NCBI GenBank assembly: GCA_041399065.1
Contig: JAWKTN010000003.1
Coordinates: 248,001 to 312,000 of the forward strand
From: JAGQPD01 sp020426865
Lineage (GTDB): Bacteria; Planctomycetota; Planctomycetia; Pirellulales; Pirellulaceae
Direction: 5' to 3'
DNA length: 64,000 nucleotides
Position numbers and translations under genes: made by a program
The notes under the pieces: generated by a model
Seen by the model: only the letters and a program-made list of their open reading frames with translations
What the model was told of the DNA's origin: nothing
Database searches by the model: none
Part shown: positions 51,185-61,289 of the stretch, one piece after another
Position numbering within the stretch: position 1 is the stretch's first letter
Layout: the number at the start of each line of letters is the position of its first letter

Positions 51185-51294
51185 CACGGGCACCGGCAAA
51201 CCTGGCTGGGGCCAGGCCCGTACGGGGAACCTAAAAGAGTACACGATACCGTGGGGATCGGCAAGCCGGAACGGGGTACGCGTGATCGCCAGGG

Positions 51295-52281
51295 CTAGGG
51301 GCGATAGACCCACTGAAAGTCGGTACGTTCGTCCACACTGTAGGCGCGCAAGAGCCGCTCTTGTTCGGCCGGATCCTGGACGAGGGGGATGCCGAAATGA
51401 AATTCGGGGCGGGTGGCATCGATTTCGTCACCGGGACGCCAAAAATTCAACTTCAGCGTCTTTGCCAGGATCTGATCCGGGGCTCCATTGACGCCGGCTT
51501 CTTCTCGGTAGGCGTTGGAAAGTCCCTGGACGTAGACGGACAAGAAGTCTGTGCGCGGGTCGACTCCCAACCACGTGGCAACGCCCCACAGCGCGCGATC
51601 CTCCTCGTCGGTGCTGACTTCCAGCTGCTGGGAACTAATCGAGACCGAATCGTGGAGCGGAATCCGCGGATCCTTGATCTCGATGGCGTGGATTTGGCGG
51701 ATCGCCGACGGGAGCACGCGGTCGGAGTAGGCCAGTGGTTTGTTCATCGAACCGTCGGAAGTGGCGGTGGCGTCGTGGCTTTCCAAGGTGAACAGTGGGA
51801 AAAAACGCACCGGCATGTTGACACGTTCGGCGGTGAACAGGTCGTGGCCGAATTTATCTTTAACCGGTTTAGGATTCAGGTGATTACCCCGATTGCGAAC
51901 CTGGTAAACGAGATACCAGACGGACTGTCGAGCGATCCTCCCGCCTGCGGCAGGGACATCGACTTCGATCATGTTCATGGGTTTGAAGGAGAATTCCAGT
52001 TGCCATACGGGGCGTCGCAAGATGACATCTTTGGCCAGGGCTTCGAGCGTTTCGGTGACCGGCGCGTAGTTAGGTTGCCAGGGATTGGCCAAGCTATCCA
52101 CGCTCTTGAGCGGTGCTGGCTCACTGGTCGTTTCCGCCTCTTCGGGTTTGCCTGGAATGACGGTGACCACGCCGGGCGCGAACGAACGAGTGGGCGGTTG
52201 TTGCGCCCAGGTAGCCTGCACGATCGCAGCCCATCCTCCGAGGGCCAACAGGGCGATGGCAGGGACGTGACGAAACGTCAT
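51295..52281 (-). CDS. Hypothetical secreted protein
   Basis: A 328-residue protein with a signal peptide (VPAIALLALGGWAAIVQATWA). AAGGTGA lies 7 nt before the ATG at 52281. The body has tryptophan-rich beta segments (PVWQLEFSFKPMNMIEVDVP, QSVWYLVYQVRNRGNHLNP) and ends TDFQWVYRP. I recognise no family. Similar-looking proteins occur in planctomycetes next to the glycine/methionine-rich type of gene that follows upstream here, perhaps as a pair. Confidence 0.75.
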   Translation of the reverse strand: MTFRHVPAIALLALGGWAAIVQATWAQQPPTRSFAPGVVTVIPGKPEEAETTSEPAPLKSVDSLANPWQPNYAPVTETLEALAKDVILRRPVWQLEFSFKPMNMIEVDVPAAGGRIARQSVWYLVYQVRNRGNHLNPKPVKDKFGHDLFTAERVNMPVRFFPLFTLESHDATATSDGSMNKPLAYSDRVLPSAIRQIHAIEIKDPRIPLHDSVSISSQQLEVSTDEEDRALWGVATWLGVDPRTDFLSVYVQGLSNAYREEAGVNGAPDQILAKTLKLNFWRPGDEIDATRPEFHFGIPLVQDPAEQERLLRAYSVDERTDFQWVYRP

Positions 52282-52341
52282 GAAAATCACCTTTGAGTAA
52301 ATCGCATCGATGAGCAAAATACGGCACGACGGTGGAGCAAC

Positions 52342-53268
52342 CTATTTGCTGCTGTCGGCCTGGGCGGTCTTGATTGGCTGATGTTCGGCAGGGACGTCGC
52401 CGGGGCTTTGTTGCTGCGATTGAAGCTGCTTCTGTGCGGCGACGCGTATGTTGGCGACGCTCACAGCTTGCATGGCTACTTGCATGTTACGGGGTGAAAA
52501 GTACATTTCAACGGAGCCATTGAGGTGTCGCACGGCAATCTTTTGGGCGAGTTCTTGCCACGATAACCCATCGGTAAAATGCCATGCCGCGGCCTGTGCC
52601 GATGCCTGATCGAGTTCACCGCGACCGAGCATACCGCAGAGTTCTGCGACGCGGGGGTCGTCGTTGAACTTGCTGATCGGCTTCAATTCGTAGGCGATGC
52701 GAGGATTGGGATCTTCCTTGCCGTGTTCCAGGCAGACGGTTGCGACCTTTAATTTCCCAACGGCTTCGGGAGCAACGTTGAACATGCCACCCCCCATGCC
52801 GCCCATCCCACCCATCATGCCCCCCATACCACCCATCATGCCCCCCATGCCGCCACCGAAACCTTGGTTCTGGGAGTTATTGTTGTTATTGCTATTGCGG
52901 CTGCCGCGACCGCCGGCACCGCCACGTCCTCCGGCACCGTCTCCGAAACCACCTTGAGCCAGAACCGGGACACCGGCGAAGGCGGCGGGCAATTGGATTC
53001 GCAGCGGTTGCTTTGTTTTATTTTCGATCAGGACGGTTGCCAACTTAGCGTCTTTGGGGATCAGTTTCACGGCGACGTCACCGTTTTCCATGGCGGCAAA
53101 CAGTTCCACCTCTTTGGCGTCGAGTTTATTCTTGCTGGCAGTTCGATCGGCAGCTGGAGCGGTGGTAGCGTGAAGGATCATCACCAAGCAGAGTGCGACG
53201 CCACAATACTGGGACAACGACATCGAAGGGCGGAGAGTGTCGAAGGCGGAAGCGAAATAGCGGTACAT
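52342..53268 (-). CDS. Hypothetical secreted protein with Gly-Met-rich repeat
   Basis: A 308-residue protein with a signal peptide (LSQYCGVALCLVMILHATTAPA) and a beta-rich N-terminal domain (AVKLIPKDAKLATVLIENKT). A low-complexity central stretch of about 60 residues follows: a GGRG run, an Asn run, and a Gly-Met repeat (GGMGGMMGGMGG). A helical C-terminal domain follows (LDQASAQAAAWHFTDGLSW, LAQKIAVRHLNGSV). The repeat could expand or contract. GGAG lies 11 nt before the ATG at 53268. It is upstream of the other hypothetical, 60 nt apart, probably one operon. Confidence 0.75.
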   Translation of the reverse strand: MYRYFASAFDTLRPSMSLSQYCGVALCLVMILHATTAPAADRTASKNKLDAKEVELFAAMENGDVAVKLIPKDAKLATVLIENKTKQPLRIQLPAAFAGVPVLAQGGFGDGAGGRGGAGGRGSRNSNNNNNSQNQGFGGGMGGMMGGMGGMMGGMGGMGGGMFNVAPEAVGKLKVATVCLEHGKEDPNPRIAYELKPISKFNDDPRVAELCGMLGRGELDQASAQAAAWHFTDGLSWQELAQKIAVRHLNGSVEMYFSPRNMQVAMQAVSVANIRVAAQKQLQSQQQSPGDVPAEHQPIKTAQADSSK

Positions 53269-53754
53269 GGATAGGGGACTCCGTTAACTGAGAACTCGCA
53301 GCAATCTAGCCTCTTCCCCACGTCGCGTCGGCGGGCCCTCATGGGGAGTGCCGATTGCGGCACCGTTCGCACACGATCCAGGGATTCACTTCTACGATAA
53401 TCGACGACTCGTCAAACACCAAACAGAATTGGCAAAAATGCGGGAAAACTCGGGATCCTTCCGCCGACACGGTTATCCAGATGGTTCGATTTTATTGGGA
53501 ATGCGGGAAAAGAGAGATTTTTTTCGCAAGCTGCGAAGGGGGACATGATCGTTGTGAGGGGCCTGGTGTTGAAAACAAGCTCGTCGCAAGAAGTGGCGGC
53601 CTGGTCGCTAAATTTTTGGATGTCGCACGGCACTAGTAGGGTTTCGAAATTCCTTGAAAATGCCATACTTCTCGGTTGTTCGAGATGGGTCGTTTCGGTC
53701 GGTACTACCGACATCTCTCTGCGGTGGCACATTTTAATAGCAAAGGAATGGTAA
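53269..53754. other. Intergenic leader before the pyrophosphatase gene
   Basis: This stretch has an AT-rich part, a hairpin at 53522-53537 (TTCGCA, three bases, TGCGAA) next to a run of eight T residues, and no convincing open frame. It may contain the promoter and a leader hairpin of the plus-strand gene. Confidence 0.45.
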
Positions 53755-56397
53755 ATGTTACGGAGCTTCGTCCTGAGTGGGCAAAGACTGATGTTCCCGT
53801 TGGCAGCCTCGATGACGGGTATTTTTTGGGCGGGCATGGCTTTGGCGGCTGAAGGAGACGCGACCGAATCGGCGCCGTTTCTCACCACGGTATGGTGGTT
53901 TGTGGCGTTTTTTGGTGCGATTGTGGCGTTGGTCCAGGCGGTAGTGTTCTATCGAAAGATGAAGGAGGCGGACCAGGGAAGTGACAAAATGGTGGAGATT
54001 GCCGGTTATGTACGGCAAGGTGCCAACGCCTATCTGAGGCAGCAGTACATTGTGGTAGGTGGCTTCTTTTTGGTGATCGTGATTCTGTTGTATTTGATGG
54101 CGCGCGCGGGAGTGCAAAGCCCCTTTGTGCCGTTTGCGTTTCTCACTGGTGGTTTCTTTTCCGGATTGGCCGGCTGGTTTGGGATGAAGACAGCGACTTG
54201 GGCGAGCAACCGAACGGCGGCTGGTGCGCAGAAATCGCTGAATCAAGGATTGCAGGTGGCCTTTCGCTCGGGTGCGGTGATGGGGCTGACCGTGGTGGGA
54301 CTCGGATTGTTGGACATCACGCTGTGGTTCGCCTTCCTGTACTGGATATGGCCGATGTTGGGTTATGAGCACTTGGACTTGGAATTGATCACCGTCACGA
54401 TGTTGTGTTTCGGGATGGGAGCGAGTTCGCAAGCCTTGTTTGCGCGAGTTGGTGGTGGCATTTTCACCAAGGCGGCGGATGTCGGGGCCGACCTGGTGGG
54501 TAAAGTGGAGCAGGGAATTCCGGAAGACGATCCGCGCAATCCGGCGACGATTGCCGACAATGTGGGTGACAACGTGGGAGACGTGGCCGGGATGGGCGCC
54601 GATCTCTACGAATCGTATTGCGGCTCGATTTTGGCCACGGCTGCTTTGGGTGTCGCCGCATACGCAGCGGGCAATGGATTAGACACTGGCGGAATGGCCA
54701 ATGTCGCCGCCCAGCTCAACGCGATGTTTTTGCCCATGGCGATTGCCGGCGTTGGCATCTTTCTGTCGATATTCGGCATCTATATGGTACGGACGGAAGA
54801 GGACGCGACGCAAAAGAACCTGCTCAATGCTTTGGCACGTGGTATCAACCTTTCCACGATACTGGTCATTGGTGCCGCAATTGTGTTGGCGATTTCTCTG
54901 ATGCCTCGCACCGCGGGGACGCTGTTTCTTGGCATCCCTGGCGTTGCCTACAGTGTGATTGTCGGCCTGTTGGCAGGATGGCTGATCGGCAAGTGGACGG
55001 AGTACGCGACAAGTGACGAATATACACCCACAAAGAAGCTGGCAGAACAAGCACTGACGGGACCAGCAACAATCATCATTGGCGGTGTGGCTGACGGAAT
55101 GATGAGTGTATGGGTGCCGGTGCTCGTCGTCTGTGCTGGCACATTGATGGCATTTGGATTCGCCAACGGTTGGAACTTCATTGACGTCCAATACTTTGCG
55201 TTGGGGTTGTACGGTGTCGGGATTGCCGCGGTGGGAATGCTCAGCACGCTCGGCATTACCTTGGCGACGGACGCATACGGTCCCATCGCTGACAATGCCG
55301 GTGGCAACGCCGAGATGTCGCACTTGGAGCCGATCGTGCGTCAGCGAACGGATGCCTTGGATAGCCTCGGCAATACAACCGCGGCGACGGGCAAGGGATT
55401 TGCCATTGGTTCGGCAGCGCTCACGGCGCTCGCACTGCTGGCAGCCTACGTAGAAGAGGTTCGCATTGGATTTGAGCGTTGGGGTCGGGAAGTGGCGGAG
55501 GCGCATCTTACGGAGGATGGCGTCTACAAGATTTCCAATGGCTTTGTTATCCAGCGCGCCGGTGATGAAGTGCACAAGTACATTGCTATGCCAACCGACG
55601 TACGACATGATTCGGTCCGTGAAGATTGGCGCAGTACGCCAACACTGCGTCAGTCGCTCAAGAGCGGCAGCAGCGCCGAGGCTGTCGCGAAAGCTCGGAT
55701 TTCCGACACGCTCGTCCGGCCCGCGGCGGACGGTGACGGATTAGAACTTAGAAGCGGCGTGAAATTGACAGAATTGAGTCATGCATCACTGCCCGACTTC
55801 ACCCGATACTACGATGCCTCACTGATGAATCCCAAGGTCCTGGTGGGGGTCTTCATCGGGGCCATGTCGACGTTCGTCTTCTGCGCCTTGACGATGAAGG
55901 CCGTAGGCCGAGCTGCTCGGGGAATGGTCGAAGAAGTTCGCCGGCAATTCAGAGAAAAACCGGGGATCATGCAGGGAACCGAGCAACCCGATTACGCGCG
56001 CCCCGTCGCCATCAGTACTCGAGCTGCCCAAATGGAAATGATTCTGCCGTCTGTGCTGGGGTTGGTCACGCCCGTTGCTGTCGGCTTTGTGCTCGGAGTC
56101 GGCGGCGTCCTGGGGCTGCTCGTCGGCACATTGACCACCGGCTTTTGTGTCGCCGTGTTCATGGCCAACTCGGGCGGCTCGTGGGATAATGCCAAAAAGT
56201 TTATCGAGGCTGGTAACCATGGCGGGAAAGGTTCCGACGCACACAAGGCCGGCGTCGTCGGCGATACCGTGGGGGATCCCTTCAAGGATACCAGCGGCCC
56301 TAGCTTGAACATCTTGATCAAGCTGATGAGCATGGTCAGTGTGGTGGCGGCTGGATTTGTCGTCCGTTATAGCCTAGTCGCCATGGGCCTGTTCTAA
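53755..56397 (+). CDS. hppA: Membrane-bound proton/sodium-translocating pyrophosphatase, enlarged
   Basis: An integral membrane pump that uses pyrophosphate hydrolysis to export protons or sodium. Motifs include [49 protein letters not shown], and [20 protein letters not shown]. The site that tells potassium-dependent from independent types reads [14 protein letters not shown], the Ala/Gly form of the potassium-dependent type. Length is 880, above the usual 660-770. The extra is an insertion of about 100 residues (about 566-685) in a loop before MNPKVLVG, with polar charged sequence and no membrane segment. AAGGA lies 7 nt before the ATG. Confidence 0.93.
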   Translation: MLRSFVLSGQRLMFPLAASMTGIFWAGMALAAEGDATESAPFLTTVWWFVAFFGAIVALVQAVVFYRKMKEADQGSDKMVEIAGYVRQGANAYLRQQYIVVGGFFLVIVILLYLMARAGVQSPFVPFAFLTGGFFSGLAGWFGMKTATWASNRTAAGAQKSLNQGLQVAFRSGAVMGLTVVGLGLLDITLWFAFLYWIWPMLGYEHLDLELITVTMLCFGMGASSQALFARVGGGIFTKAADVGADLVGKVEQGIPEDDPRNPATIADNVGDNVGDVAGMGADLYESYCGSILATAALGVAAYAAGNGLDTGGMANVAAQLNAMFLPMAIAGVGIFLSIFGIYMVRTEEDATQKNLLNALARGINLSTILVIGAAIVLAISLMPRTAGTLFLGIPGVAYSVIVGLLAGWLIGKWTEYATSDEYTPTKKLAEQALTGPATIIIGGVADGMMSVWVPVLVVCAGTLMAFGFANGWNFIDVQYFALGLYGVGIAAVGMLSTLGITLATDAYGPIADNAGGNAEMSHLEPIVRQRTDALDSLGNTTAATGKGFAIGSAALTALALLAAYVEEVRIGFERWGREVAEAHLTEDGVYKISNGFVIQRAGDEVHKYIAMPTDVRHDSVREDWRSTPTLRQSLKSGSSAEAVAKARISDTLVRPAADGDGLELRSGVKLTELSHASLPDFTRYYDASLMNPKVLVGVFIGAMSTFVFCALTMKAVGRAARGMVEEVRRQFREKPGIMQGTEQPDYARPVAISTRAAQMEMILPSVLGLVTPVAVGFVLGVGGVLGLLVGTLTTGFCVAVFMANSGGSWDNAKKFIEAGNHGGKGSDAHKAGVVGDTVGDPFKDTSGPSLNILIKLMSMVSVVAAGFVVRYSLVAMGLF

Positions 56398-56721
56398 TTG
56401 CTCGAACATCCGCGGTCTCTGGCCCGCATGCGATGCTCGCGACGCAAGAACCACCTGTCCGTCGGCCGCCCTCGGGCGGCCGACAGCGTGTTGTCTTTAA
56501 CGTGCTGTTCAGCACGCCGGGCGAACCGGTCGGATGACAATATTGTCTTAACTGAGTAGAATAGCTAGAGACGGGGTGGAATGGCTTCGGGGTGAAGTGG
56601 CTTCGGTGTAAAATTGCTTCGCCCCGCGTTTCCATTCCCGGCACGGACAGCGATTATTCCCATTGGAAACAGAGCGGCCCAACTGTTCGTTTCGAAGTAA
56701 CCCCAGCCAAGAGGAGGTGAC
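56398..56721. other. Intergenic region between hppA and rsfS
   Basis: The gap holds the terminator-like hairpins described separately and a degenerate tandem ending in ggcttcggggtga and ggcttcggtgtaa, with a last copy tgcttcgcccc, at about 56573-56627. No open frame is convincing. Confidence 0.5.
56461..56484 (+). terminator. GC-rich perfect hairpin after hppA
   Basis: GTCGGCCGCC (56461-56470) and GGCGGCCGAC (56475-56484) form a perfect 10-bp stem with loop CTCG. A weak T-rich stretch (TTGTCTTT) follows about 6 nt later. A second palindrome (CGTGCTG-TT-CAGCACG) is at 56501-56516. The hairpin is likely a terminator of hppA; the poor T-run leaves doubt. Confidence 0.5.
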
Positions 56722-57150
56722 GTGGCGAATCCAGCCAAATCTTACAGTTCAGTTGCAACCCACGCGTCGACTCCATTAAGCGAGTCTGAAAAGCAGGCTC
56801 GCAGTCTTCAGCTCGCAGTCGCAGCGGCGCGCACGGCCGAGGAAAATCGTGGACAGGATATCATCGTCCTGGACCTTCGCGATTTAACGTGTATCTTTGA
56901 CTATTTTGTGATTGCCAGTGGTACCAGTCGCCGCCAGCTACATGCGATCAGCGAAGAAATCGATGATAAGCTCGAGAAAGAACTCGGTGACCGCCGTTTC
57001 GGGATCGAAGGCTACGAAGAGAGTAGTTGGATTCTACTGGACTACGGAACGGTGGTGATCCATTTATTCGACCAGGCAACTCGAGATTACTACAGCATCG
57101 AAAAGCTGTGGGCCGAAGCCAAACACGTGGACTGGCAGTCGATCGGCTAG
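56722..57150 (+). CDS. rsfS: Ribosomal silencing factor RsfS
   Basis: RsfS binds L14 and keeps ribosomal subunits apart under poor nutrition. The 142-residue protein has the typical IIVLDLRDLTCIFDYFVIAS and GTSRRQLHAISEEIDDKL blocks and EGYEESSWILLDYGTVVIHL, with length slightly above usual from a longer N-terminus. GTG at 56722 has AGGAGG directly upstream. It precedes argS at 122 nt. Confidence 0.93.
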   Translation: MANPAKSYSSVATHASTPLSESEKQARSLQLAVAAARTAEENRGQDIIVLDLRDLTCIFDYFVIASGTSRRQLHAISEEIDDKLEKELGDRRFGIEGYEESSWILLDYGTVVIHLFDQATRDYYSIEKLWAEAKHVDWQSIG

Positions 57151-57272
57151 CCGGGTTTACGTAACTCGACCGTAGACGCTACCTTATTATCCAAAGTTGC
57201 ATCGTCGGTGACGTGCAGCACGTCAGGCAGCGGTCCGGTCGAGTTCCTGCAGAAAAGCCCAACCAACAAGCG

Positions 57273-59246
57273 ATGAGTATCCGAGCAGCATTGGTATCGC
57301 GGTTTGCACCCGTACTCCGTCAGCAGACGGACGATCCGTCGGAATATTTGGGGATGATTCGCCCCTCGCAGAATCCCCACTTCGGAGATTTTCAGGCCAA
57401 CTTTGCGATGCCGATGGGCAAACGGCTGGGGAAGTCGCCGCGCGACATCGCTCAGCAAGTTGTCGAGCGAGTCGAGTTGGATGATATCTGTGAGACGCCG
57501 GAGGTCGCGGGTCCCGGTTTCATCAACCTGAGATTTCGCAACGATTGGTTGGCTCAGCAACTCCAACGTGCCCGGATGGACGATCGCTTGGGCGTAGCCA
57601 AATTGGAGCGACCACGCAAGTATGTCGTGGATTACTCCTCGCCGAATGTGGCCAAGCCGATGCACGTCGGTCATATTCGCTCGACGGTGATCGGTGACGC
57701 GTTGCAACGCATCTTGCAATTTCTTGGGAATGACGTTGTCAGCGATAATCATCTCGGTGATTGGGGCACCCAATTCGGCATGATCATTTATGGTTATCGA
57801 CATTTCGTTGATTCGACCGCGTTCGCCCAGGCGCCGATCGCTGAGTTGGGACGATTGTATCGGCTGGTTCGGGAGTTGATGGATTACCACGACGGGTGCG
57901 CAAGATTGCCAGACCTCAAGCAGCAGGCTGCGGCAGCACGTGCCACCGCGGACAATATGCGACAGGCAACTGTCCCAACCGACAAGCAAGAAGCCAAGAA
58001 ACACGACAAGGCAATCAAGCAAGCCGTCAACCGCAGCAAGGAACTCGCCGATTCACTGGCCGATTTGCAGGCGAAGCTCTCCCGTGTTGAAAGCAATCGG
58101 TCCTTGCACAAGTTGGCAACGCAGCACGCCGAGATCAACGAGTCCGTTTTGCAGGAAACCGCCAAGCTACATGCGGGGGATGAGGAAAACCGCAGTTTAT
58201 GGGAGCAATTCTTGCCGCAATGCCGGGCGGACATCCAGGAAATCTACGACCGACTGGGCGTGAAATTCAACTTCGAGCTTGGTGAGAGTTTCTATCATCC
58301 GATGCTTGCCGACGTCGTATTGGCCTTGGCAGCCAAGGGAATGGTGAAAATCAGCGAAGGTGCCACGTGTGTGTTTCTGGATGGATTCGATGCGCCGATG
58401 ATCGTGCGGAAAAAGGATGGGGCATTCCTCTACGCGACAACGGATCTGGCAACCATTCAATATCGGATGAAACATTGGCAACCCGATGCGATCCTATACG
58501 TCGTCGATTTTCGACAGGGGGATCATTTCCAGAAGCTGTTCGCGGCGGCACGGCAGTGGGGTTATCACCAAGTCGAGTTTCAGCATGTCAGCTTTGGTAC
58601 CGTGATGGGGCCTGACGGCAAGCCATTTCGCACACGGGCCGGCGATACGGTGGGACTTGCCGGATTGCTGGACGAAGCCGAAGCAAAGGCATTGGAGGTC
58701 GTCAATCGCTTGGACGACCAGCGCGAGCCATCGGAGCAGATGGATTCGGCAGCACGCCGAGAGGTGGCCAAGGTCGTGGGGATCGGCGCCTTGAAGTACG
58801 CGGATCTATCGCAGAACCGCACCAGCGACTACGAATTCAGCCTCGAAAAAATGGTGGCCCTGGAAGGCAACACTGCCACGTACATCCAATATGCCTACGC
58901 GCGTGTGCAGGGCATTTTCAAGCGGGGCGGTATCGATATCCAACAGTTGCGGGATGCGGGGTCGGCGATCGTGATTGCGGACGACGCCGAGCGGCAATTG
59001 GCCTTGCAGTTGCTACAGTTTGACGAGGCGATCATCGACGCCGCCGCTGACTATCGCCCCAACTTGTTGACCAACTACCTGTATGAGTTGGCCCGATCCT
59101 ATGCGTCGTTTTTTGATCGCTGTCCGGTGTTGAAGGCCGAATCGGATAACCAACGGGACAGTCGCCTGCTGTTGTGTGACCTGACGGCCCGAACCTTGAA
59201 GCAGGGTTTAAAGCTACTGAACATCGATGTTGTCGACCGGATGTAG
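57273..59246 (+). CDS. argS: Arginyl-tRNA synthetase with coiled-coil insertion
   Basis: This class I synthetase charges tRNA-Arg. The HIGH-type motif is SSPNVAKPMHVGHIRS, and the KMSKS site is the relaxed form usual in many ArgRS (EFSLEKMVALEGNTATYIQYA). The N-terminal Add1-type domain and the DALR C-terminal domain (LYELARSYASFFDRCPVL, LLLCDLTARTLKQGLKLLNI) are present. An insertion of about 90 Lys/Ala/Gln-rich residues (about 208-300, for example QAAAARATADNMRQAT) lies in the CP1-side region after the tRNA-editing-like loop. The start ATG at 57273 fits the family; the longer frame adds residues without support. Length 657. Confidence 0.93.
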   Translation: MSIRAALVSRFAPVLRQQTDDPSEYLGMIRPSQNPHFGDFQANFAMPMGKRLGKSPRDIAQQVVERVELDDICETPEVAGPGFINLRFRNDWLAQQLQRARMDDRLGVAKLERPRKYVVDYSSPNVAKPMHVGHIRSTVIGDALQRILQFLGNDVVSDNHLGDWGTQFGMIIYGYRHFVDSTAFAQAPIAELGRLYRLVRELMDYHDGCARLPDLKQQAAAARATADNMRQATVPTDKQEAKKHDKAIKQAVNRSKELADSLADLQAKLSRVESNRSLHKLATQHAEINESVLQETAKLHAGDEENRSLWEQFLPQCRADIQEIYDRLGVKFNFELGESFYHPMLADVVLALAAKGMVKISEGATCVFLDGFDAPMIVRKKDGAFLYATTDLATIQYRMKHWQPDAILYVVDFRQGDHFQKLFAAARQWGYHQVEFQHVSFGTVMGPDGKPFRTRAGDTVGLAGLLDEAEAKALEVVNRLDDQREPSEQMDSAARREVAKVVGIGALKYADLSQNRTSDYEFSLEKMVALEGNTATYIQYAYARVQGIFKRGGIDIQQLRDAGSAIVIADDAERQLALQLLQFDEAIIDAAADYRPNLLTNYLYELARSYASFFDRCPVLKAESDNQRDSRLLLCDLTARTLKQGLKLLNIDVVDRM

Positions 59247-59330
59247 TGACTGGCATTTCGTGAACGCTTGCAGCATGCACAGCTGTCCGACTGTGGACCA
59301 GATCGCAACGCGGATGACAGGGAAGGGGCA

Positions 59331-60227
59331 ATGAGGGACGAACAAGTGGGGGAAGAGCGGGCGTGGCGAAATCAACTCCTGTGCGGTGATGCTGAGCGGG
59401 AGCTAAATCAGTTACCGGCGACGATTATCGATACCATCGTCACGAGTCCTCCGTACTATCAGCAGCGGGACTATCAATCGCAGCTTCAAGTGGGGCATGA
59501 GTCATCCCCCATGGAGTACATAGAACGGTTGGTGTCGGTTTTTCGAGCGGCTCGTCGGGTGTTGAAAGATACTGGGTCGTTGTGGCTGGTGCTGGGGGAC
59601 AAGTACGAGAAGCAGCGACTGCTGGGGATGCCGTGGCGCGTGGCGCTGGGGCTGCAGGATGACGGTTGGTATCTTCGCAGCGACATTATCTGGCACAAGC
59701 CAAACGCGATGCCATCGGCTGTGAAGACGCGACCGACGACCGATCACGAGTATGTTTTCTTATTGACGAAGTCAGCGGACTACCATTACGACGCCGATGC
59801 GATTCGCGAGCCGCACGTAACGTTTTCGGACAAGAGTCGGATGCGCGGGGGGCGCCGTCATTTCTTCAAGCGTGGCAGCACACCTGAGGCCGGCAAATTC
59901 GCGGGGACACAGAATCTGCACACTGGAAATTGGGACCAGGCGTTTCACCCCAAAGGGCGCAACAAGCGAACAGTATGGTCGATACCGCTGTCAAAATGCC
60001 GAGAGGCCCATTTCGCCGTATTCCCGGAGGAATTAGTGCAAAATTGTGTCTTGGCTGGGTCACCCCCTGGTGGATGCGTGCTCGACCCGTTCATGGGTAG
60101 CGGCACGACGGCAATTGTTGCTCGGCGATTTGGGCGGGATTATATCGGAATCGAATGTTCGCCAGACTATTGTCAGATGGCACGCCGCAGGATTGAGGCG
60201 AGCAGCCGATCACTATTCGCGGAGTGA
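59331..60227 (+). CDS. Site-specific DNA methyltransferase (beta-class order)
   Basis: A DNA methyltransferase. Motif IV is TSPPYY near residue 37 (preceded by IIDTIVT) and motif I, FxGxG type, is LDPFMGSGTTAI near residue 258, so motif IV precedes motif I, as in the beta class of N4-cytosine or N6-adenine enzymes. A conserved HKPNAMPSAVKTRPTTDHE block follows motif IV. The SPPY form suggests N4-cytosine but cannot decide it. ATG at 59331 has AAGGGG upstream; ATG at 59268 would add 21 residues. No restriction endonuclease or specificity subunit is adjacent, so it appears solitary. Confidence 0.87.
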   Translation: MRDEQVGEERAWRNQLLCGDAERELNQLPATIIDTIVTSPPYYQQRDYQSQLQVGHESSPMEYIERLVSVFRAARRVLKDTGSLWLVLGDKYEKQRLLGMPWRVALGLQDDGWYLRSDIIWHKPNAMPSAVKTRPTTDHEYVFLLTKSADYHYDADAIREPHVTFSDKSRMRGGRRHFFKRGSTPEAGKFAGTQNLHTGNWDQAFHPKGRNKRTVWSIPLSKCREAHFAVFPEELVQNCVLAGSPPGGCVLDPFMGSGTTAIVARRFGRDYIGIECSPDYCQMARRRIEASSRSLFAE

Positions 60228-60272
60228 CCACAGGGCGGGATGCGGGACAAACACTCGCGTGGGTCGGAGAGT

Positions 60273-61289
60273 TTACGCGGACAGCGATTCGAAGCGACCA
60301 AAGATCATGCGTCCGGCGCTGGTTTGCAGGACACTTGTCACCTCGATGGTGACTTCTTTGCCGATATGTGGCCGTCCGCCTTCGACCACGATCATCGTGC
60401 CATCGTCGAGGTACCCCACCCCTTGCCGCTCCTCCTCCCCGGGCTTGACGACCTTAACCGAGAACCGTTCACCGGGCAGGTAGACCGGTTTGAGCGCGTT
60501 GGCGAGGTCATTCAAATTAATGACGGGTACACTGTGCAGTTTAGCGACCTTGTTTAAATTATAGTCGCCGGTGACCAGTTTTCCGTCGAGCGATTTGGCG
60601 AGTAGAACCAGTTTCATATCAACTGGCTGGCCGGCCATATCGGGCGATTCGCGGTCGTAGATTTGCAGATCCACGGCCTCGTTGGCGCGGAGACGATTGA
60701 GGATATCCAACCCGCGGCGGCCGCGGCTACGGCGCAATCGATCGCTGCTATCGGCGATATGTTGCAGCTCAGTTAGCACGAATCGCGGCATGATCAGCTG
60801 ATTGTCCAACACATGGGTTTCAACAACGTCGGCAATTCGACCATCAATGATGACGCTCGTATCAAGGATATACGGCTTTAGCCCTTTGACCTCCTTGGCG
60901 AATTCGACATAGGGAATCACGAATCGAAAATCGTCTTTCGTCTGTAATAACAGGCTGATGCAGAGGTAACAGAGCGACATACCCATGGTCAATTGTACGG
61001 CGTCGCGCAGGGGCTGATTCATGAGCACAGGCGTCAGCGCAATGCTTAGGACGTATGTGAGAAGGAGGCCGACGAGCAAACCGAAGTAGACGGCCGAGAT
61101 CGTATCGATGCGTTTCCGTCGTACGGACATGTCGACCAGTACGACAGCAGCTGCCGTACACATGACGGCTATAAACACCGCCCAGACATACCAATCGGGA
61201 TCGTTTGGGACGAGATCGGACGTGACGAAGGAAACGGCAAGCCCGGCAGCGACGAGCAGGAAAACGACACGTAGTATGATAAGAGTCAT
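60273..61289 (-). CDS. PIN-TRAM domain protein with N-terminal membrane helices
   Basis: A 338-residue protein like the YacL family. Four hydrophobic segments (IILRVVFLLVAAGLAVSFV, WAVFIAVMCTAAAVVLVDM, SAVYFGLLVGLLLTYVLSI, QLTMGMSLCYLCISLLLQT) anchor it. A PIN nuclease-like domain follows, with acidic residues of DTSVIIDGRIAD, ELQHIAD and DYNLNK-type motif (VTGDYNLNKVA). A TRAM domain ends it (GERFSVKVVKPGEEERQGVG). The ATG at 61289 has no good ribosome site, but the membrane segment begins right after it. Possible role in RNA turnover at the membrane. Confidence 0.88.
   Translation of the reverse strand: MTLIILRVVFLLVAAGLAVSFVTSDLVPNDPDWYVWAVFIAVMCTAAAVVLVDMSVRRKRIDTISAVYFGLLVGLLLTYVLSIALTPVLMNQPLRDAVQLTMGMSLCYLCISLLLQTKDDFRFVIPYVEFAKEVKGLKPYILDTSVIIDGRIADVVETHVLDNQLIMPRFVLTELQHIADSSDRLRRSRGRRGLDILNRLRANEAVDLQIYDRESPDMAGQPVDMKLVLLAKSLDGKLVTGDYNLNKVAKLHSVPVINLNDLANALKPVYLPGERFSVKVVKPGEEERQGVGYLDDGTMIVVEGGRPHIGKEVTIEVTSVLQTSAGRMIFGRFESLSA

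Noticed and set aside
51061..51264. A longer L27 with 68 extra N-terminal residues
   Set aside because: The extra part is a translation of the 15-bp tandem repeat (CAGIT units), and a good ribosome site stands before the ATG at 51060.
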